A stretch of DNA of 64,000 nt, taken from NCBI GenBank assembly GCA_019638595.1, contig JAHBTJ010000018.1, positions 62,001-126,000 of the forward strand, read 5' to 3'. The position numbers and the translations under genes were made by a program. Within the stretch, counting starts at the first letter, position 1, and each line of letters starts with the position of its first letter. Shown one piece after another: positions 8,862-17,734 of the stretch. Source of the DNA: Chitinophagaceae bacterium. GTDB lineage: Bacteria > Bacteroidota > Bacteroidia > Chitinophagales > Chitinophagaceae. The notes beneath the pieces were generated by a model. That model saw only the letters and a program-made list of their open reading frames with translations, did not search any database and had not been told where the DNA came from.

Positions 8862-9860
8862 TCAAAATGGAATCATTGCACCCTGTGGTACAGGGAATGT
8901 TTTTTGAATGATTTCGGGAACTATTTTCTGATCCTTCAATTCAGTACGTAGGGCGTACCCCAGCGCTTCGGGAGATTTGCCCACCCACGCACTCTTCTTC
9001 CCCTTTAGTTCGATCCTTTGCTTTTTAGGGTTGATGGAAAGCACGGTATATAGTGCATCCCGGTAAGGACAGGTGCTTGAGATCCATTTATGCGATTCAT
9101 GAATTTCTTTTGTATAACTGTCATGCCTGTACTTTTCTCCCACCCAGAAATAAGATGCTGAATTAATCGTGAGATAAGGAATATCTTCCACATACAAAAG
9201 ACTGTCTATATGCGTATGCCCGTTCAAAACAAGCACTACGCGATCTTTTGCTGCGGATATCAGCTTTTGCACTTCGCCGGCATTATCCACGGCTGAAACA
9301 CCGGCAAGCGGCTGGTGGCATACAATGATGGCGGGCCCGTCAACCTCTGTGAGTTTATTCTTTAGCCAGTTGAGTTGTTCTTCCCCGATATAGGAAGGAT
9401 ATCCTCCTTTATACAACGGAGATCCTTTGTCATTCCCATTCAAAACAATCAGCCAGAAATCATTTACTTTTTTTGCATAATAGTCCGCAGGAATGCCCCA
9501 TATATCACGGCATTGCTGATAGGTATGCCCGCTGTCGGTATCATGATTTCCGATTACATGCAATGCGGTTGAATGAGCATTGTTGAACAGATCAATGACA
9601 TTTTTATTTTTCAGGCCAGGATAGGCAAAATCGCCCAGTTGCATAATAGCATCAGGCTTTTCTTTTTTCATTGCCTTTACAAAAGCCTGTAACCTGTTAT
9701 AGCCGTCGTGTATAATATCCTGGTGAAGATCGGCGATCAGTCCAAGCGACAGCCCGGTAGTTTTGCGAACACCAGCTTTTGCAAAAAATGGTACTGACAG
9801 TGTTAAGCAGGTTACCGCGCTGTTACGTATAAACTTCCTCCGGCTGATGATATGGTTCAT
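8862..9860 (-). CDS. Calcineurin-like metallophosphoesterase with Tat signal
   Basis: This 332-residue protein begins with a twin-arginine signal (SRRKFIRNS followed by a hydrophobic stretch to AKAG), so it is probably exported folded. The metallophosphoesterase motifs are in order: LIADLHQD, LGDFAYPG, VIGNHDTD, VCHQPLAG and LNGHTHIDS, which supply the dinuclear metal site. Members hydrolyse phosphomono- or diesters; the substrate cannot be told. It follows the SusC/SusD pair on the minus strand but is separated from it by a terminator, so it is likely its own transcript. The 250 bp between this gene and the histidine kinase show no recognisable feature. Confidence 0.88.
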   Translation of the reverse strand: MNHIISRRKFIRNSAVTCLTLSVPFFAKAGVRKTTGLSLGLIADLHQDIIHDGYNRLQAFVKAMKKEKPDAIMQLGDFAYPGLKNKNVIDLFNNAHSTALHVIGNHDTDSGHTYQQCRDIWGIPADYYAKKVNDFWLIVLNGNDKGSPLYKGGYPSYIGEEQLNWLKNKLTEVDGPAIIVCHQPLAGVSAVDNAGEVQKLISAAKDRVVLVLNGHTHIDSLLYVEDIPYLTINSASYFWVGEKYRHDSYTKEIHESHKWISSTCPYRDALYTVLSINPKKQRIELKGKKSAWVGKSPEALGYALRTELKDQKIVPEIIQKTFPVPQGAMIPF

Positions 9861-9865
9861 TACTA

Positions 9866-9991
9866 TTATTTTAAGAATGACTGTACAATAGCAGCATTAA
9901 GTAATCCAATTTCACTATCAGCGTCTCCACTCACCGAAGATACAGCACAGGCGGGAGATGACACCTGCCCGTGGGAATTCTTTATGTTCAC
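9866..9991 (-). other. Possible 41-codon C-terminal gene stub
   Basis: Between the SusD terminator and the phosphoesterase there is a short open frame starting at GTG 9991 and ending at TAA 9866. Its predicted end (SEIGLLNAAIVQSFLK) looks protein-like and amphipathic. I do not recognise it. It may be the stub of a lost gene or chance. Confidence 0.22.
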
Positions 9992-10028
9992 CAGTTAATA
10001 TTCACCCGGCATATCTATGATATGAATA

Positions 10029-10050
10029 ATGGGAGCCTTGCGGCTCCCAT
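10029..10050 (-). terminator. Hairpin terminator after the SusD gene
   Basis: ATGGGAGCC-TTGC-GGCTCCCAT forms a 9-bp stem with a 4-base loop, 45 bp past the SusD stop. A near-identical hairpin follows the other SusD gene at 22771-22790. Confidence 0.65.
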
Positions 10051-10094
10051 TGCATACAGCCCAAGCCAACTGCGCTTGCTGCAAGCATAAAAAA

Positions 10095-11948
10095 CTATTG
10101 TAATGGATCGAAAGTTCCTCCCCATTCATTGTTTTGTGGCAGCATATCCGGTTCAAGGGAAATTTGAGTTGGGTTCAACGCATAAAACCAGTGCTCCAGG
10201 TTGAGCGCGTACTTTTGAACGGCGGAACTGCTTTGATCAAGGTTTTCTACAAGCACGGCGGAAAAATTAGCTCTTACAGAAGCATTCATAATGTTATCTG
10301 TATTAGCAGGCAGGGGCGCGCCCTGGTTCAGCATTAAGAACAGGCCTTTTCTTGTGCCCTGGTCGTTTAAGATATCATATCGTTTCCATCTTCTCAGGTC
10401 ACCAAACCGGAATCCTTCAAATGCAAACTCTACCTGGCGTTCGCTGATATAGGCATTGCGAAGATCGCCTTGTGAAGCTGCAGTAATACCATATTTCGCG
10501 TCGTCTCCCGCTGCTATGCCTGCCCGCTGGCGAACCTGGTACAGCACATTTAATGCCTCAGCTGTATTGCCTGTTTCATTGGCACATTCTCCAAAGTTCA
10601 ACAGTAGTTCTGCATAACGCATGGGCGACCACCAGCTTTTAGCACCGGATGCCACCCCAACCAATTGATTCCTGTCCAGGGTAGTATCAAGCCCTTTCCG
10701 TTGAAAAAAGCCAGTTACCCCATTTTCATCACCATTCTGGATAAGCGGAGAAATGCCCTGGTATGCAGAGGACCTCATTGGCAGCACATACGCCGGGGTT
10801 GATCCTGCTTTCCATGTCCATGCATTCCAGTAAGTATGAGTTCTTGGGGCTGCCATACCGATGGTATTTACATCCGGTGTCGGATAAGTTGTTCCACCGC
10901 AATAAATGGTGGCATAAAACCGGTCATCGCGATTGGTGTAAAAATCCGTAAGGAACTGCGTATTGTAAGCAGCATCAGACAATAGATCTTTATCAAGCTG
11001 CATAGGACTGCCATCGCGTTTGGGATAAGCCAGTAACATAGCCAATACGGGCTGATCCGTATTGGTATTTCCGTTGGTGAACGGCAACGGCCTTATAGCG
11101 TTGAAGTTCATATAATTGTCCGGATAGTAATACTGCTTAACCATGATCTGTTCCCTGTTTGCCGAATACCAGATAGAACGGTAATCTGGCAATAAGCCGT
11201 AACCGGCGGCATCTGCGGCTTCTACCGCAGCTTTAGCCGCAGTATAGGCATTCTGCCACCTGGTAAGATCGTTCGAAGGATTAAACAACGGGCTTGCATA
11301 CCACATCAGTATCCTTGCCTTTAGCCCCAACGCCGCCACACTTGTAATCCTGCCATAATCAACCCCGCTATAACCGGCAGGTAAAGACAAGGCAGCCTCA
11401 TCCAGATCTTTTATTATTTGTGCAATGCACTCGCTCGTTTTAGCACGTGGTACTTTCAGTGAATCGGGATTGCCTGCATTTTGTGTGTGAAGGATCAAAG
11501 GCACTCCTCCTATTGCATTTACCATTCCCCAATAAGACCAGGCGCGCCAGAATTTAGCTTCACCCGTAAGCCGGCTTTTTAAACCATCGCTTACTACCGA
11601 TGCCGGTATATTCACCAACTGATCCATGAAATAGTTCACCTTATCAATATAGGTGTAGCTGAGATTCACATTGGTACTGGCGGGATCAATAATGCCCTGC
11701 TGGTATTGACCCAAATTGACGCCGCTTCCATTTATGCCTTCATCGGCATTTGCCCCGCTGCCAAGCGGCCAGTTAGACATTAGCCCCCCATATACATCAT
11801 TGAGATATGCTTTGATCATGGTGGAGTCAGACCACACGTTACCCGGATTTATAACGTTGGTATTTTGATAGTCCAGCCCTTTTTTACAGGACCCCAGTAC
11901 AACCAGTCCGGCAAAAAGGAGGCATTTACTTTTATTTAAATATTTCAT
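10095..11948 (-). CDS. SusD/RagB-type starch-binding lipoprotein
   Basis: A 617-residue outer-membrane lipoprotein with signal MKYLNKSKCLLFAGLVVLGSC; the lipobox cysteine is followed by KK. The body has SusD hallmarks: the N-terminal VWSDSTMIKAYLNDVYGGL helix, KFWRAWSYWGMVNAIGGVPL, the C-terminal RYAELLLNFGECANETGN and FEGFRFGDLRRWKRYDIL. SusD proteins cap the SusC channel and bind glycan or peptide fragments at the cell surface. It follows its SusC partner by 26 bp. No enzyme gene is in the same transcript, so the ligand is unknown. Confidence 0.93.
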   Translation of the reverse strand: MKYLNKSKCLLFAGLVVLGSCKKGLDYQNTNVINPGNVWSDSTMIKAYLNDVYGGLMSNWPLGSGANADEGINGSGVNLGQYQQGIIDPASTNVNLSYTYIDKVNYFMDQLVNIPASVVSDGLKSRLTGEAKFWRAWSYWGMVNAIGGVPLILHTQNAGNPDSLKVPRAKTSECIAQIIKDLDEAALSLPAGYSGVDYGRITSVAALGLKARILMWYASPLFNPSNDLTRWQNAYTAAKAAVEAADAAGYGLLPDYRSIWYSANREQIMVKQYYYPDNYMNFNAIRPLPFTNGNTNTDQPVLAMLLAYPKRDGSPMQLDKDLLSDAAYNTQFLTDFYTNRDDRFYATIYCGGTTYPTPDVNTIGMAAPRTHTYWNAWTWKAGSTPAYVLPMRSSAYQGISPLIQNGDENGVTGFFQRKGLDTTLDRNQLVGVASGAKSWWSPMRYAELLLNFGECANETGNTAEALNVLYQVRQRAGIAAGDDAKYGITAASQGDLRNAYISERQVEFAFEGFRFGDLRRWKRYDILNDQGTRKGLFLMLNQGAPLPANTDNIMNASVRANFSAVLVENLDQSSSAVQKYALNLEHWFYALNPTQISLEPDMLPQNNEWGGTFDPLQ

Positions 11949-11974
11949 TGCTATTTCCTTTAAAATTTTAAGGT

Positions 11975-14900
11975 TTAAAACGTTACGCTAATGCCGGCAT
12001 TATACGACTTAACAATAGGAAATGCCGTACCGCCACCCATCTCGGGATCGTAGAATTTTTTATTGAATTTGCTGATAACAAACAGGTTGGAACCGGATAC
12101 ATACAACCGTATGCTGCCCACATATTTATTATACAGGCCGGGAGGTATCACGTACGCAATATTCAAAAACTTCAGGCGGAAAAAGCTGGCATCTGCTAAC
12201 CAGAAATTACTGCCGCTTACATTGGTTGTTCTTATATTATCGTTAACGCTGTAGCGTTTGGGCAGCCAGGCACTCGTATTATCCGGGGTCCAGCTATCAT
12301 CATACCATCCACGCCACATCCTGTTCCATTCCACGCCCTGCGCCAGGTCGTTAAAGGATTTCAGGTAACCCAGCGAGCCATTGAAATTAGCGTTAATGCT
12401 CAATCCTTTCCATTCGGCTCCCAGATTAAGCCCCATTACAACAGGATTATTTCTCTTCCGCAGCACCACTACATCATAGGCATTCACTATTCCATCCGGC
12501 TTTCCCACTCCTTCCGGCCCTGCCCAGTCCCTATATACGAACTGTCCTATTTCGGGGGCAAAACCATTGAACTTATAATCAGGATGAGCAGCCATCCAGG
12601 CATCTACATCAGCCTGCGTTCTGAGCATACGCTCCACCTCATAGCCGGTTACCATAGATGTGGCGCGTCCATCGCCTACCATATTCTGATAATCGTAGGT
12701 TACATTCTGGTCTCTTTGCGTATACCAGCTATACCCGTAAGAAGCTACTATACCGGTAATGATATTTACCTGGCTGATCCGTTTATTGTAATTAAGGCTA
12801 AAATCTATACCCTGCGCTTTTTGCTTACCATAATTTACAGCCGGTAACGGACGACTGAAAGTAGGTGGGGTTGTTTGAATTCTTGTACCCAAAATATCGT
12901 AGGTGTACGTGTGCCAGTATTCGAGGGTTGCGCTAAAATCGCGGAGGAAATTGATGTCAATGCCTATATTCTTGTTCAGGTATTTCTCCCAGGTGATATC
13001 AGGGTTGGGCAATACATTATACTGGATGCCGGGATTAAGCGATGGCTGTGTGCCAAAGAAAGCATTATTACCAGCCTTGTAAGAGTCCTGCCATTGCCAG
13101 CCTCCTATAGCGTCATTACCGGTTAAGCCCACAGAAGCCCTTAGCTTCAACATATCTATTGCTTTTATATTGTCAAAGAATTTTTCTTTTGACACAATCC
13201 AGCCCACCGAGCCCGAAGGGAAGAAACCCCAGCGCTTATCCGGCGCAAAATTCATTGATCCATCATAACGATATGTAAAGTTGGCAATGTATCTGCCTTC
13301 ATAATTGTACATGAACTGGCCGATCCATGATTTTCGCCCTGTTAAAAAATAGGCCCCATAATTATTATCAATGTTTTTGGTAGGCGAATTGTTGATAATA
13401 CCGGTGCTTGTAGCCGCCCACCACTGGTCGGTAGTATAAAGCGGGAAGCCATTAATGCTTCCACGCATACCTTCCCCGCCGGCTTCGAAACGCTCATATA
13501 CCACCGTGGCATCTACCTGGTGTTTTCCAAAAGAGCGGTTATAACTTAACTGGAAGTTCAACTGGTCATCCGAACTCCAGTTTGAGCGTTCTTCCAGGCT
13601 GGGTGTATGTGCAGTCAGCCGTGAGCCCACCACACTGTCAAGATCCCATATAATGGGCTCCCGCTGGTATAACTGGTAGTATGTAAAGGGGTGGGTAAAT
13701 ATTTTATTCTGGTAGTTTGTATACGATTTAATGTAACTGGCCTTTGCGCTCAACCCCTCCAGGAAGGGAGCTTTATAAGTGAGGCTGAGATTGATAACAG
13801 GCTTTATGTTTTGTGACTTATTATAACCTGCCAGTCCATCCGCTTCACCGGATTTATTGGAAATCCAGAAATAATCCACCGGCAAGCCTTTGCTGGTGAA
13901 AGAGGGCATATACGGTTGCCACAAAAGCAGCTTCGGGTAAGTATCTCCTGCCAGGTCGCCGCTTGGCCCGGATAATTTGTTATCATTTAAAGTGATGCCT
14001 GCGAAAACAGAAAAATCCCGGTTCAGATCAGCCGTAATATTTGCCCTTACATTGTATTTTTTGAAGTCGGTATTTTTTATAAAGGTCTGCTGGTTCACAT
14101 AGGAGCCTCCTATAAAATATTTTATTTTTTCGGAGCCTCCGGATACACTTAAATTATGTGTAGTAGTTAACGGGTCCCTGTAAACGTCGTTTAAGAGATC
14201 AAACCCGTACCCATAGCCGCCTCCGAAATCGTGTGTTCTAAAATACTCGGCTGCAGTTTCAGTCCAGGGCGCACCTGCAGGTCCGCCAACACCCATTCCC
14301 CAAATATTGGAATGGATGGCGCCCCATTCCAACGCGCTGGTTAAGTCCATATTTTTTCCACGTTTATCGTAGCCTGTATTAAACGAATAATTAATAGACG
14401 CTTTTCCTGAGCTGCCACGTTTGGTAGTAACAAGCACTACACCACCCGCAGCGCGGGAGCCGTAAGCAGCGGTAGTTGCCGCGTCTTTTAAAACAGTCAT
14501 TTCTGCAATTTCATTAGGGCTTAGGTTGTTGAAATCGCCCGATCCGGATATTTTTCCATCAATAACATATAAAACAGGTGCAGCATTCCAGGAGCTTGCC
14601 GTTCTTATACTAATGCCCGGTTGCGATCCCGGCATCCCATTGGGTGTGCCTACGGATACACCTGCCATTCTGCCGGCCAGCAGGTTGCCGGCAGATGTGG
14701 TCGGCAATTCCACATCAGATTGCTTTAGTTTTACCTGCGCTACCGATCCGCTCAACAGCTCTCTTTTCTGGGAGGTATAACCAATTACAACCACCTCTTC
14801 CAAACTTGCATCCGTGCTTTCAAGCCCGATGGTCATTTCTGTGCCGGAAACGCTGAATGTTTGGGTAACATAGCCGGTCATAGAAACAGTTATCCTGCTC

Positions 14901-15121
14901 TTTGCCGGTACAACAATTTCGAACCTTCCATTTTCATCAGCCACCGTGCTTATTTTTCCGTTGGACTGTTGAATAGTAGCGCCGGCTAACGGCGTTCCTT
15001 TCCCGGCATCCATTACCTGGCCCTTAACGCTGGTGCTTCCCTGGGCATAAGAGAAAACGGGCGAAACAGTAACAAGAGCCATGCTAAGCACTAATAGCAG
15101 CATCTTCGTTTGTTTACTCAT
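11975..15121 (-). CDS. SusC/RagA-type TonB-dependent outer-membrane transporter
   Basis: The frame opens at 15193, but ATG 15121 places a normal signal peptide (MSKQTKMLLLVLSMALVTVS..SYAQG) at the start, giving 1048 residues. Domains in order: a carboxypeptidase-like regulatory beta-sandwich (VKGQVMDAGKGTPLAGATIQ), the SusC junction EEVVVIGYTSQKRE, the plug (AGRMAGVSVGTPNG, LKDAATTAAYGSRAAGGVVLVTT) and a 22-strand barrel ending in an aromatic residue (ISVTF). It imports ligand handed over by its SusD partner using TonB energy. It lacks an STN domain, so it should not signal to the divergent ECF sigma/FecR pair. It is transcribed away from that pair across a shared 540-bp intergenic region. 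Confidence 0.93.
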   Translation of the reverse strand: MSKQTKMLLLVLSMALVTVSPVFSYAQGSTSVKGQVMDAGKGTPLAGATIQQSNGKISTVADENGRFEIVVPAKSRITVSMTGYVTQTFSVSGTEMTIGLESTDASLEEVVVIGYTSQKRELLSGSVAQVKLKQSDVELPTTSAGNLLAGRMAGVSVGTPNGMPGSQPGISIRTASSWNAAPVLYVIDGKISGSGDFNNLSPNEIAEMTVLKDAATTAAYGSRAAGGVVLVTTKRGSSGKASINYSFNTGYDKRGKNMDLTSALEWGAIHSNIWGMGVGGPAGAPWTETAAEYFRTHDFGGGYGYGFDLLNDVYRDPLTTTHNLSVSGGSEKIKYFIGGSYVNQQTFIKNTDFKKYNVRANITADLNRDFSVFAGITLNDNKLSGPSGDLAGDTYPKLLLWQPYMPSFTSKGLPVDYFWISNKSGEADGLAGYNKSQNIKPVINLSLTYKAPFLEGLSAKASYIKSYTNYQNKIFTHPFTYYQLYQREPIIWDLDSVVGSRLTAHTPSLEERSNWSSDDQLNFQLSYNRSFGKHQVDATVVYERFEAGGEGMRGSINGFPLYTTDQWWAATSTGIINNSPTKNIDNNYGAYFLTGRKSWIGQFMYNYEGRYIANFTYRYDGSMNFAPDKRWGFFPSGSVGWIVSKEKFFDNIKAIDMLKLRASVGLTGNDAIGGWQWQDSYKAGNNAFFGTQPSLNPGIQYNVLPNPDITWEKYLNKNIGIDINFLRDFSATLEYWHTYTYDILGTRIQTTPPTFSRPLPAVNYGKQKAQGIDFSLNYNKRISQVNIITGIVASYGYSWYTQRDQNVTYDYQNMVGDGRATSMVTGYEVERMLRTQADVDAWMAAHPDYKFNGFAPEIGQFVYRDWAGPEGVGKPDGIVNAYDVVVLRKRNNPVVMGLNLGAEWKGLSINANFNGSLGYLKSFNDLAQGVEWNRMWRGWYDDSWTPDNTSAWLPKRYSVNDNIRTTNVSGSNFWLADASFFRLKFLNIAYVIPPGLYNKYVGSIRLYVSGSNLFVISKFNKKFYDPEMGGGTAFPIVKSYNAGISVTF

Positions 15122-15210
15122 AAAAACAGTTTTGTTTTGTTTACAAAGCAGGCCGGCATTGTTATTGTTATTACAGGTGATTATTCCGGCCAATCAATAC
15201 CACCTGGTGA

Positions 15211-15239
15211 CAAAGCGTAAATTTCGGTCACAATGCCAA
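15211..15239 (-). promoter_or_regulatory. Weak promoter candidate for the minus-strand SusC/SusD genes
   Basis: On the minus strand TTG (15237-15239) is followed after about 17 bp by TACGCTTTG, one base longer than the TAnnTTTG consensus, 90 bp upstream of the SusC start. The match is imperfect. Confidence 0.25.
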
Positions 15240-15289
15240 TGGGTAACTACATATAGATTGACTACATTCAATGTTATATTTGCCGGTAA

Positions 15290-15487
15290 TTATTGGCGGG
15301 AGCCATCGCCGGCATACTTAATATAATACCGGGCAATATCAGTTTGGAGAGCTTTTAAATGCGCTGCATATTCAGTAGGTGTACCGTTACTATTGGTGTT
15401 TTTTCGAAAATTGTTCTCAAGCATAAACAGTAAAAACACTAAGGCATCAGAAATAACAGACCCAGATTGATTAAAACCGATACTTTT
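15290..15487 (-). pseudogene. Possible C-terminal gene stub in the sigma/SusC intergenic region
   Basis: An open frame of 65 codons runs from just after a TAA at 15488-15490 to a TAA at 15290-15292; its first ATG is at 15424. The translation looks like real protein, with a hydrophobic helix (ALVFLLFMLENNF) followed by a polar helix (EYAAHLKALQTDIARYYIKY). I do not recognise the family. It may be the tail of a gene whose front was deleted, or a genuine 44-residue peptide from ATG 15424. Little else is visible in the 540-bp gap. Confidence 0.35.
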
Positions 15488-15629
15488 TTAACTCCGGAGG
15501 ATGATTGAAGATACCGGACCGGCAATGATCAATCCACAAAATATGCACTCTCTTTCATACAAGCTCAGCTATACCGGAACAGAGAAACTAAATTACATAC
15601 CATGATAATAAGAGTGCTGTTATTTTATA

Positions 15630-15637
15630 TAGCTTTG
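15630..15637 (+). promoter_or_regulatory. Candidate -7 box of the ECF sigma gene
   Basis: TAGCTTTG matches TAnnTTTG exactly, about 25 bp upstream of the presumed TTG start codon. No clear -33 box is present. Confidence 0.35.
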
Positions 15638-15662
15638 TATACTACTTTGAGTTTTTCATTAC

Positions 15663-16268
15663 TTGGATATCTCTTATACATATATAGAAAAAGAAATTTT
15701 GCGGCAGGTAGCATCCGGCGATGAGGCCGCATTTGTGAATCTTTTTAATGCATGGAAGGACAAACTTTATTTTTACATTTTACGCATAACCGGTTCCCGG
15801 GAAAATACTGACGATATAGTGCAGGAAGTATTTGTAAAACTATGGCTTAAACGGGAGATTTTAAATGATGTGGATCATTTCAGCGCGTATTTATATCGCA
15901 TGGCACATAATTATGCCATCAGTGGCATCCGCCGTATGGCGCAGGAAACAGTAATCTTTTCTGAATTGTACCGGCATAAAAATGAAGTTGATCTGCCGGC
16001 AGATGAGCATTTACTGCACAAGCAGTTGCAGGAAAAATTGAAGGGAGCGATAAATGCACTGCCACAGCAGCAAAAGCTGGTATATATACTCGGTCGCGAG
16101 CAGGGCTTAAAGCAGGAAGATATTGCCCGCCGGCTTAATATTAGTATATCTACAGTAAAGAACCATATGACGCAGGCCTTACGCACCCTTCGTGAGGAGC
16201 TACGAAATAACTATTCTACATTAACTATCTCTATCCTGATTGCTATTATAATGCTACTTACCCAATAG
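15663..16268 (+). CDS. ECF RNA polymerase sigma factor (Bacteroidetes PUL type)
   Basis: This 201-residue sigma-70 family protein has region 2 (YFYILRITGSRENTDDIVQEVFVKLW) and region 4 (LPQQQKLVYILGREQGLKQEDIARRLNISISTVKNHM) separated by a short linker. It ends with a hydrophobic tail (TISILIAIIMLL) seen in some Bacteroidota ECF factors. The frame has no upstream ATG: a TGA lies five codons before TTG 15663, so TTG is the best start and a second TTG at codon 13 is an alternative. In the known system FecR holds the sigma factor until the cognate STN-SusC binds its ligand. The FecR and SusC genes follow directly on the same strand. Confidence 0.92.
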   Translation: MDISYTYIEKEILRQVASGDEAAFVNLFNAWKDKLYFYILRITGSRENTDDIVQEVFVKLWLKREILNDVDHFSAYLYRMAHNYAISGIRRMAQETVIFSELYRHKNEVDLPADEHLLHKQLQEKLKGAINALPQQQKLVYILGREQGLKQEDIARRLNISISTVKNHMTQALRTLREELRNNYSTLTISILIAIIMLLTQ

Positions 16269-16412
16269 TGCTAAGTCAGGAAACACGACAAACTCTTCTT
16301 AACACAATACTAAACCCATAACCGCACGGATACTGCGTTCAAAAATATTTTTACAAGAACTGGGAGTTTCCCTTTTGCCATGCGTCATAGATTAACATTA
16401 TCTTAAAAAATC

Positions 16413-17606
16413 ATGATCAACCAACATATTGCCGAACTGTTGAACCGTTTTTTCCAGGGAACCATTTCCCCTGAAGAAAAGGAATCGCTGGCTGACTGGA
16501 TAAACGAATCCGATGAAGAAGACTTAAAGATGCTGATGGAGCAATCCTGGGAGCGATACGATCCTGACCAGACGCTTGGTATTGACAAATCCGGAGCACT
16601 GCTCCGGAGCATTCTGTCGAAAGCTAAAGAAGAAGAAAGTATATCTCCAAAAGTAATACACTTAAGATACCGCCGGTGGCTACGTATAGCTGCAGCGGCA
16701 GTTATTATCGGGCTGATTGGATCGGGAGTTTATATGTTTTTCAATACCTCCTATAAAAAGCCAGCAGACGTTGCCATTATAAAGCCCGCCAGCCGTGATA
16801 TAGCTCCACCTGATGCCGTCAATGCCGTGCTGACACTGGCAAGCGGGCAACAAATTGTTTTAGACAGTATACAAAACGGGCAGTTGGCTTCGCAAGGCAA
16901 TACTAATATTTTAAAATTGTCCAATGACCGGATTGCGTATCATGACGTTACTTCCGGTAATAAAAAACCAGAATACAACACACTCACAGTACCGAGAGGC
17001 AGCAGGACCATTAATCTGGTATTAGCCGATGGTACTTCAGTGTTATTGAATGCAGCTTCCTCCATCACTTATCCTACGGTATTTGCCGGTAATGAAAGAA
17101 GGGTAGAGATGAGCGGGGAAGCTTATTTTGAAGTGGCGAAAGACCCGGTTAAAAAATTTATTGTCGGCGTAAACGGGGTGAACACGGAGGTATTGGGAAC
17201 CCACTTTAATATAAACGCTTACAGCGATATGGGGTCAATTGATATTACACTGCTGGAAGGGCGTATAAAAGTAGCGAACGATGAAACTACCCTTACACTT
17301 TCGCCGGGCGAGCAGGCGCAATTGAACCGGAAAGGGAAAATTGATCTGAATAAAGATGTTGATACAGACCAGGTAATGGCATGGAAAGACGGGCTGTTCA
17401 ACTTCAGTAACCTTAGCCTGGAAAACATCATGTTGCAGCTATCAAGATGGTATAATATAGATGTGCTGTACGAAGGAGAAAAAAGCGGGAAACATTTTTC
17501 CGGTATAATGAGCCGCAACAGCAGCTTATCTGAAGTACTAAAAATCATGCAGCGGGCAGGGCTTCAATTTATAATTGAAGAAAACAAGGTTATAGTGAAG
17601 CAATAA
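16413..17606 (+). CDS. FecR-family anti-sigma factor
   Basis: The 397-residue protein has a cytoplasmic N-terminal helical region that should bind the sigma factor, one membrane helix (LRIAAAAVIIGLIGSGVYMFF), a periplasmic FecR domain (TVPRGSRTINLVLADGTSVLLNAA..GEAYFEV) and a C-terminal DUF4974 domain (FNFSNLSLENIMLQLSRWYNIDV). The C-terminal part normally contacts the STN domain of the transporter. It sits 144 bp after the sigma gene and 128 bp before the STN-SusC gene, the standard trans-envelope signalling order. Confidence 0.93.
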   Translation: MINQHIAELLNRFFQGTISPEEKESLADWINESDEEDLKMLMEQSWERYDPDQTLGIDKSGALLRSILSKAKEEESISPKVIHLRYRRWLRIAAAAVIIGLIGSGVYMFFNTSYKKPADVAIIKPASRDIAPPDAVNAVLTLASGQQIVLDSIQNGQLASQGNTNILKLSNDRIAYHDVTSGNKKPEYNTLTVPRGSRTINLVLADGTSVLLNAASSITYPTVFAGNERRVEMSGEAYFEVAKDPVKKFIVGVNGVNTEVLGTHFNINAYSDMGSIDITLLEGRIKVANDETTLTLSPGEQAQLNRKGKIDLNKDVDTDQVMAWKDGLFNFSNLSLENIMLQLSRWYNIDVLYEGEKSGKHFSGIMSRNSSLSEVLKIMQRAGLQFIIEENKVIVKQ

Positions 17607-17634
17607 AATGTGTTTTACGTTGGTCCAAAAGAAA

Positions 17635-17661
17635 ACCGCCCCGAGGGCAAGTCAGGGCGGT
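17635..17661 (+). promoter_or_regulatory. Leader hairpin upstream of the STN-SusC gene
   Basis: ACCGCCC and GGGCGGT form a 7-bp GC-rich stem with a 13-base loop, 29-55 bp after the FecR stop and about 75 bp before the SusC start. No U-run follows, so it is not a canonical terminator. An mRNA stability or attenuation element, or a FecR 3' end, would fit. Confidence 0.4.
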
Positions 17662-17734
17662 GAATACATTGGATCAATACTTTCATAAACAAACGCGTAT
17701 ATGACTATTTCTTAATCCAAAACAAAACAAAGGT

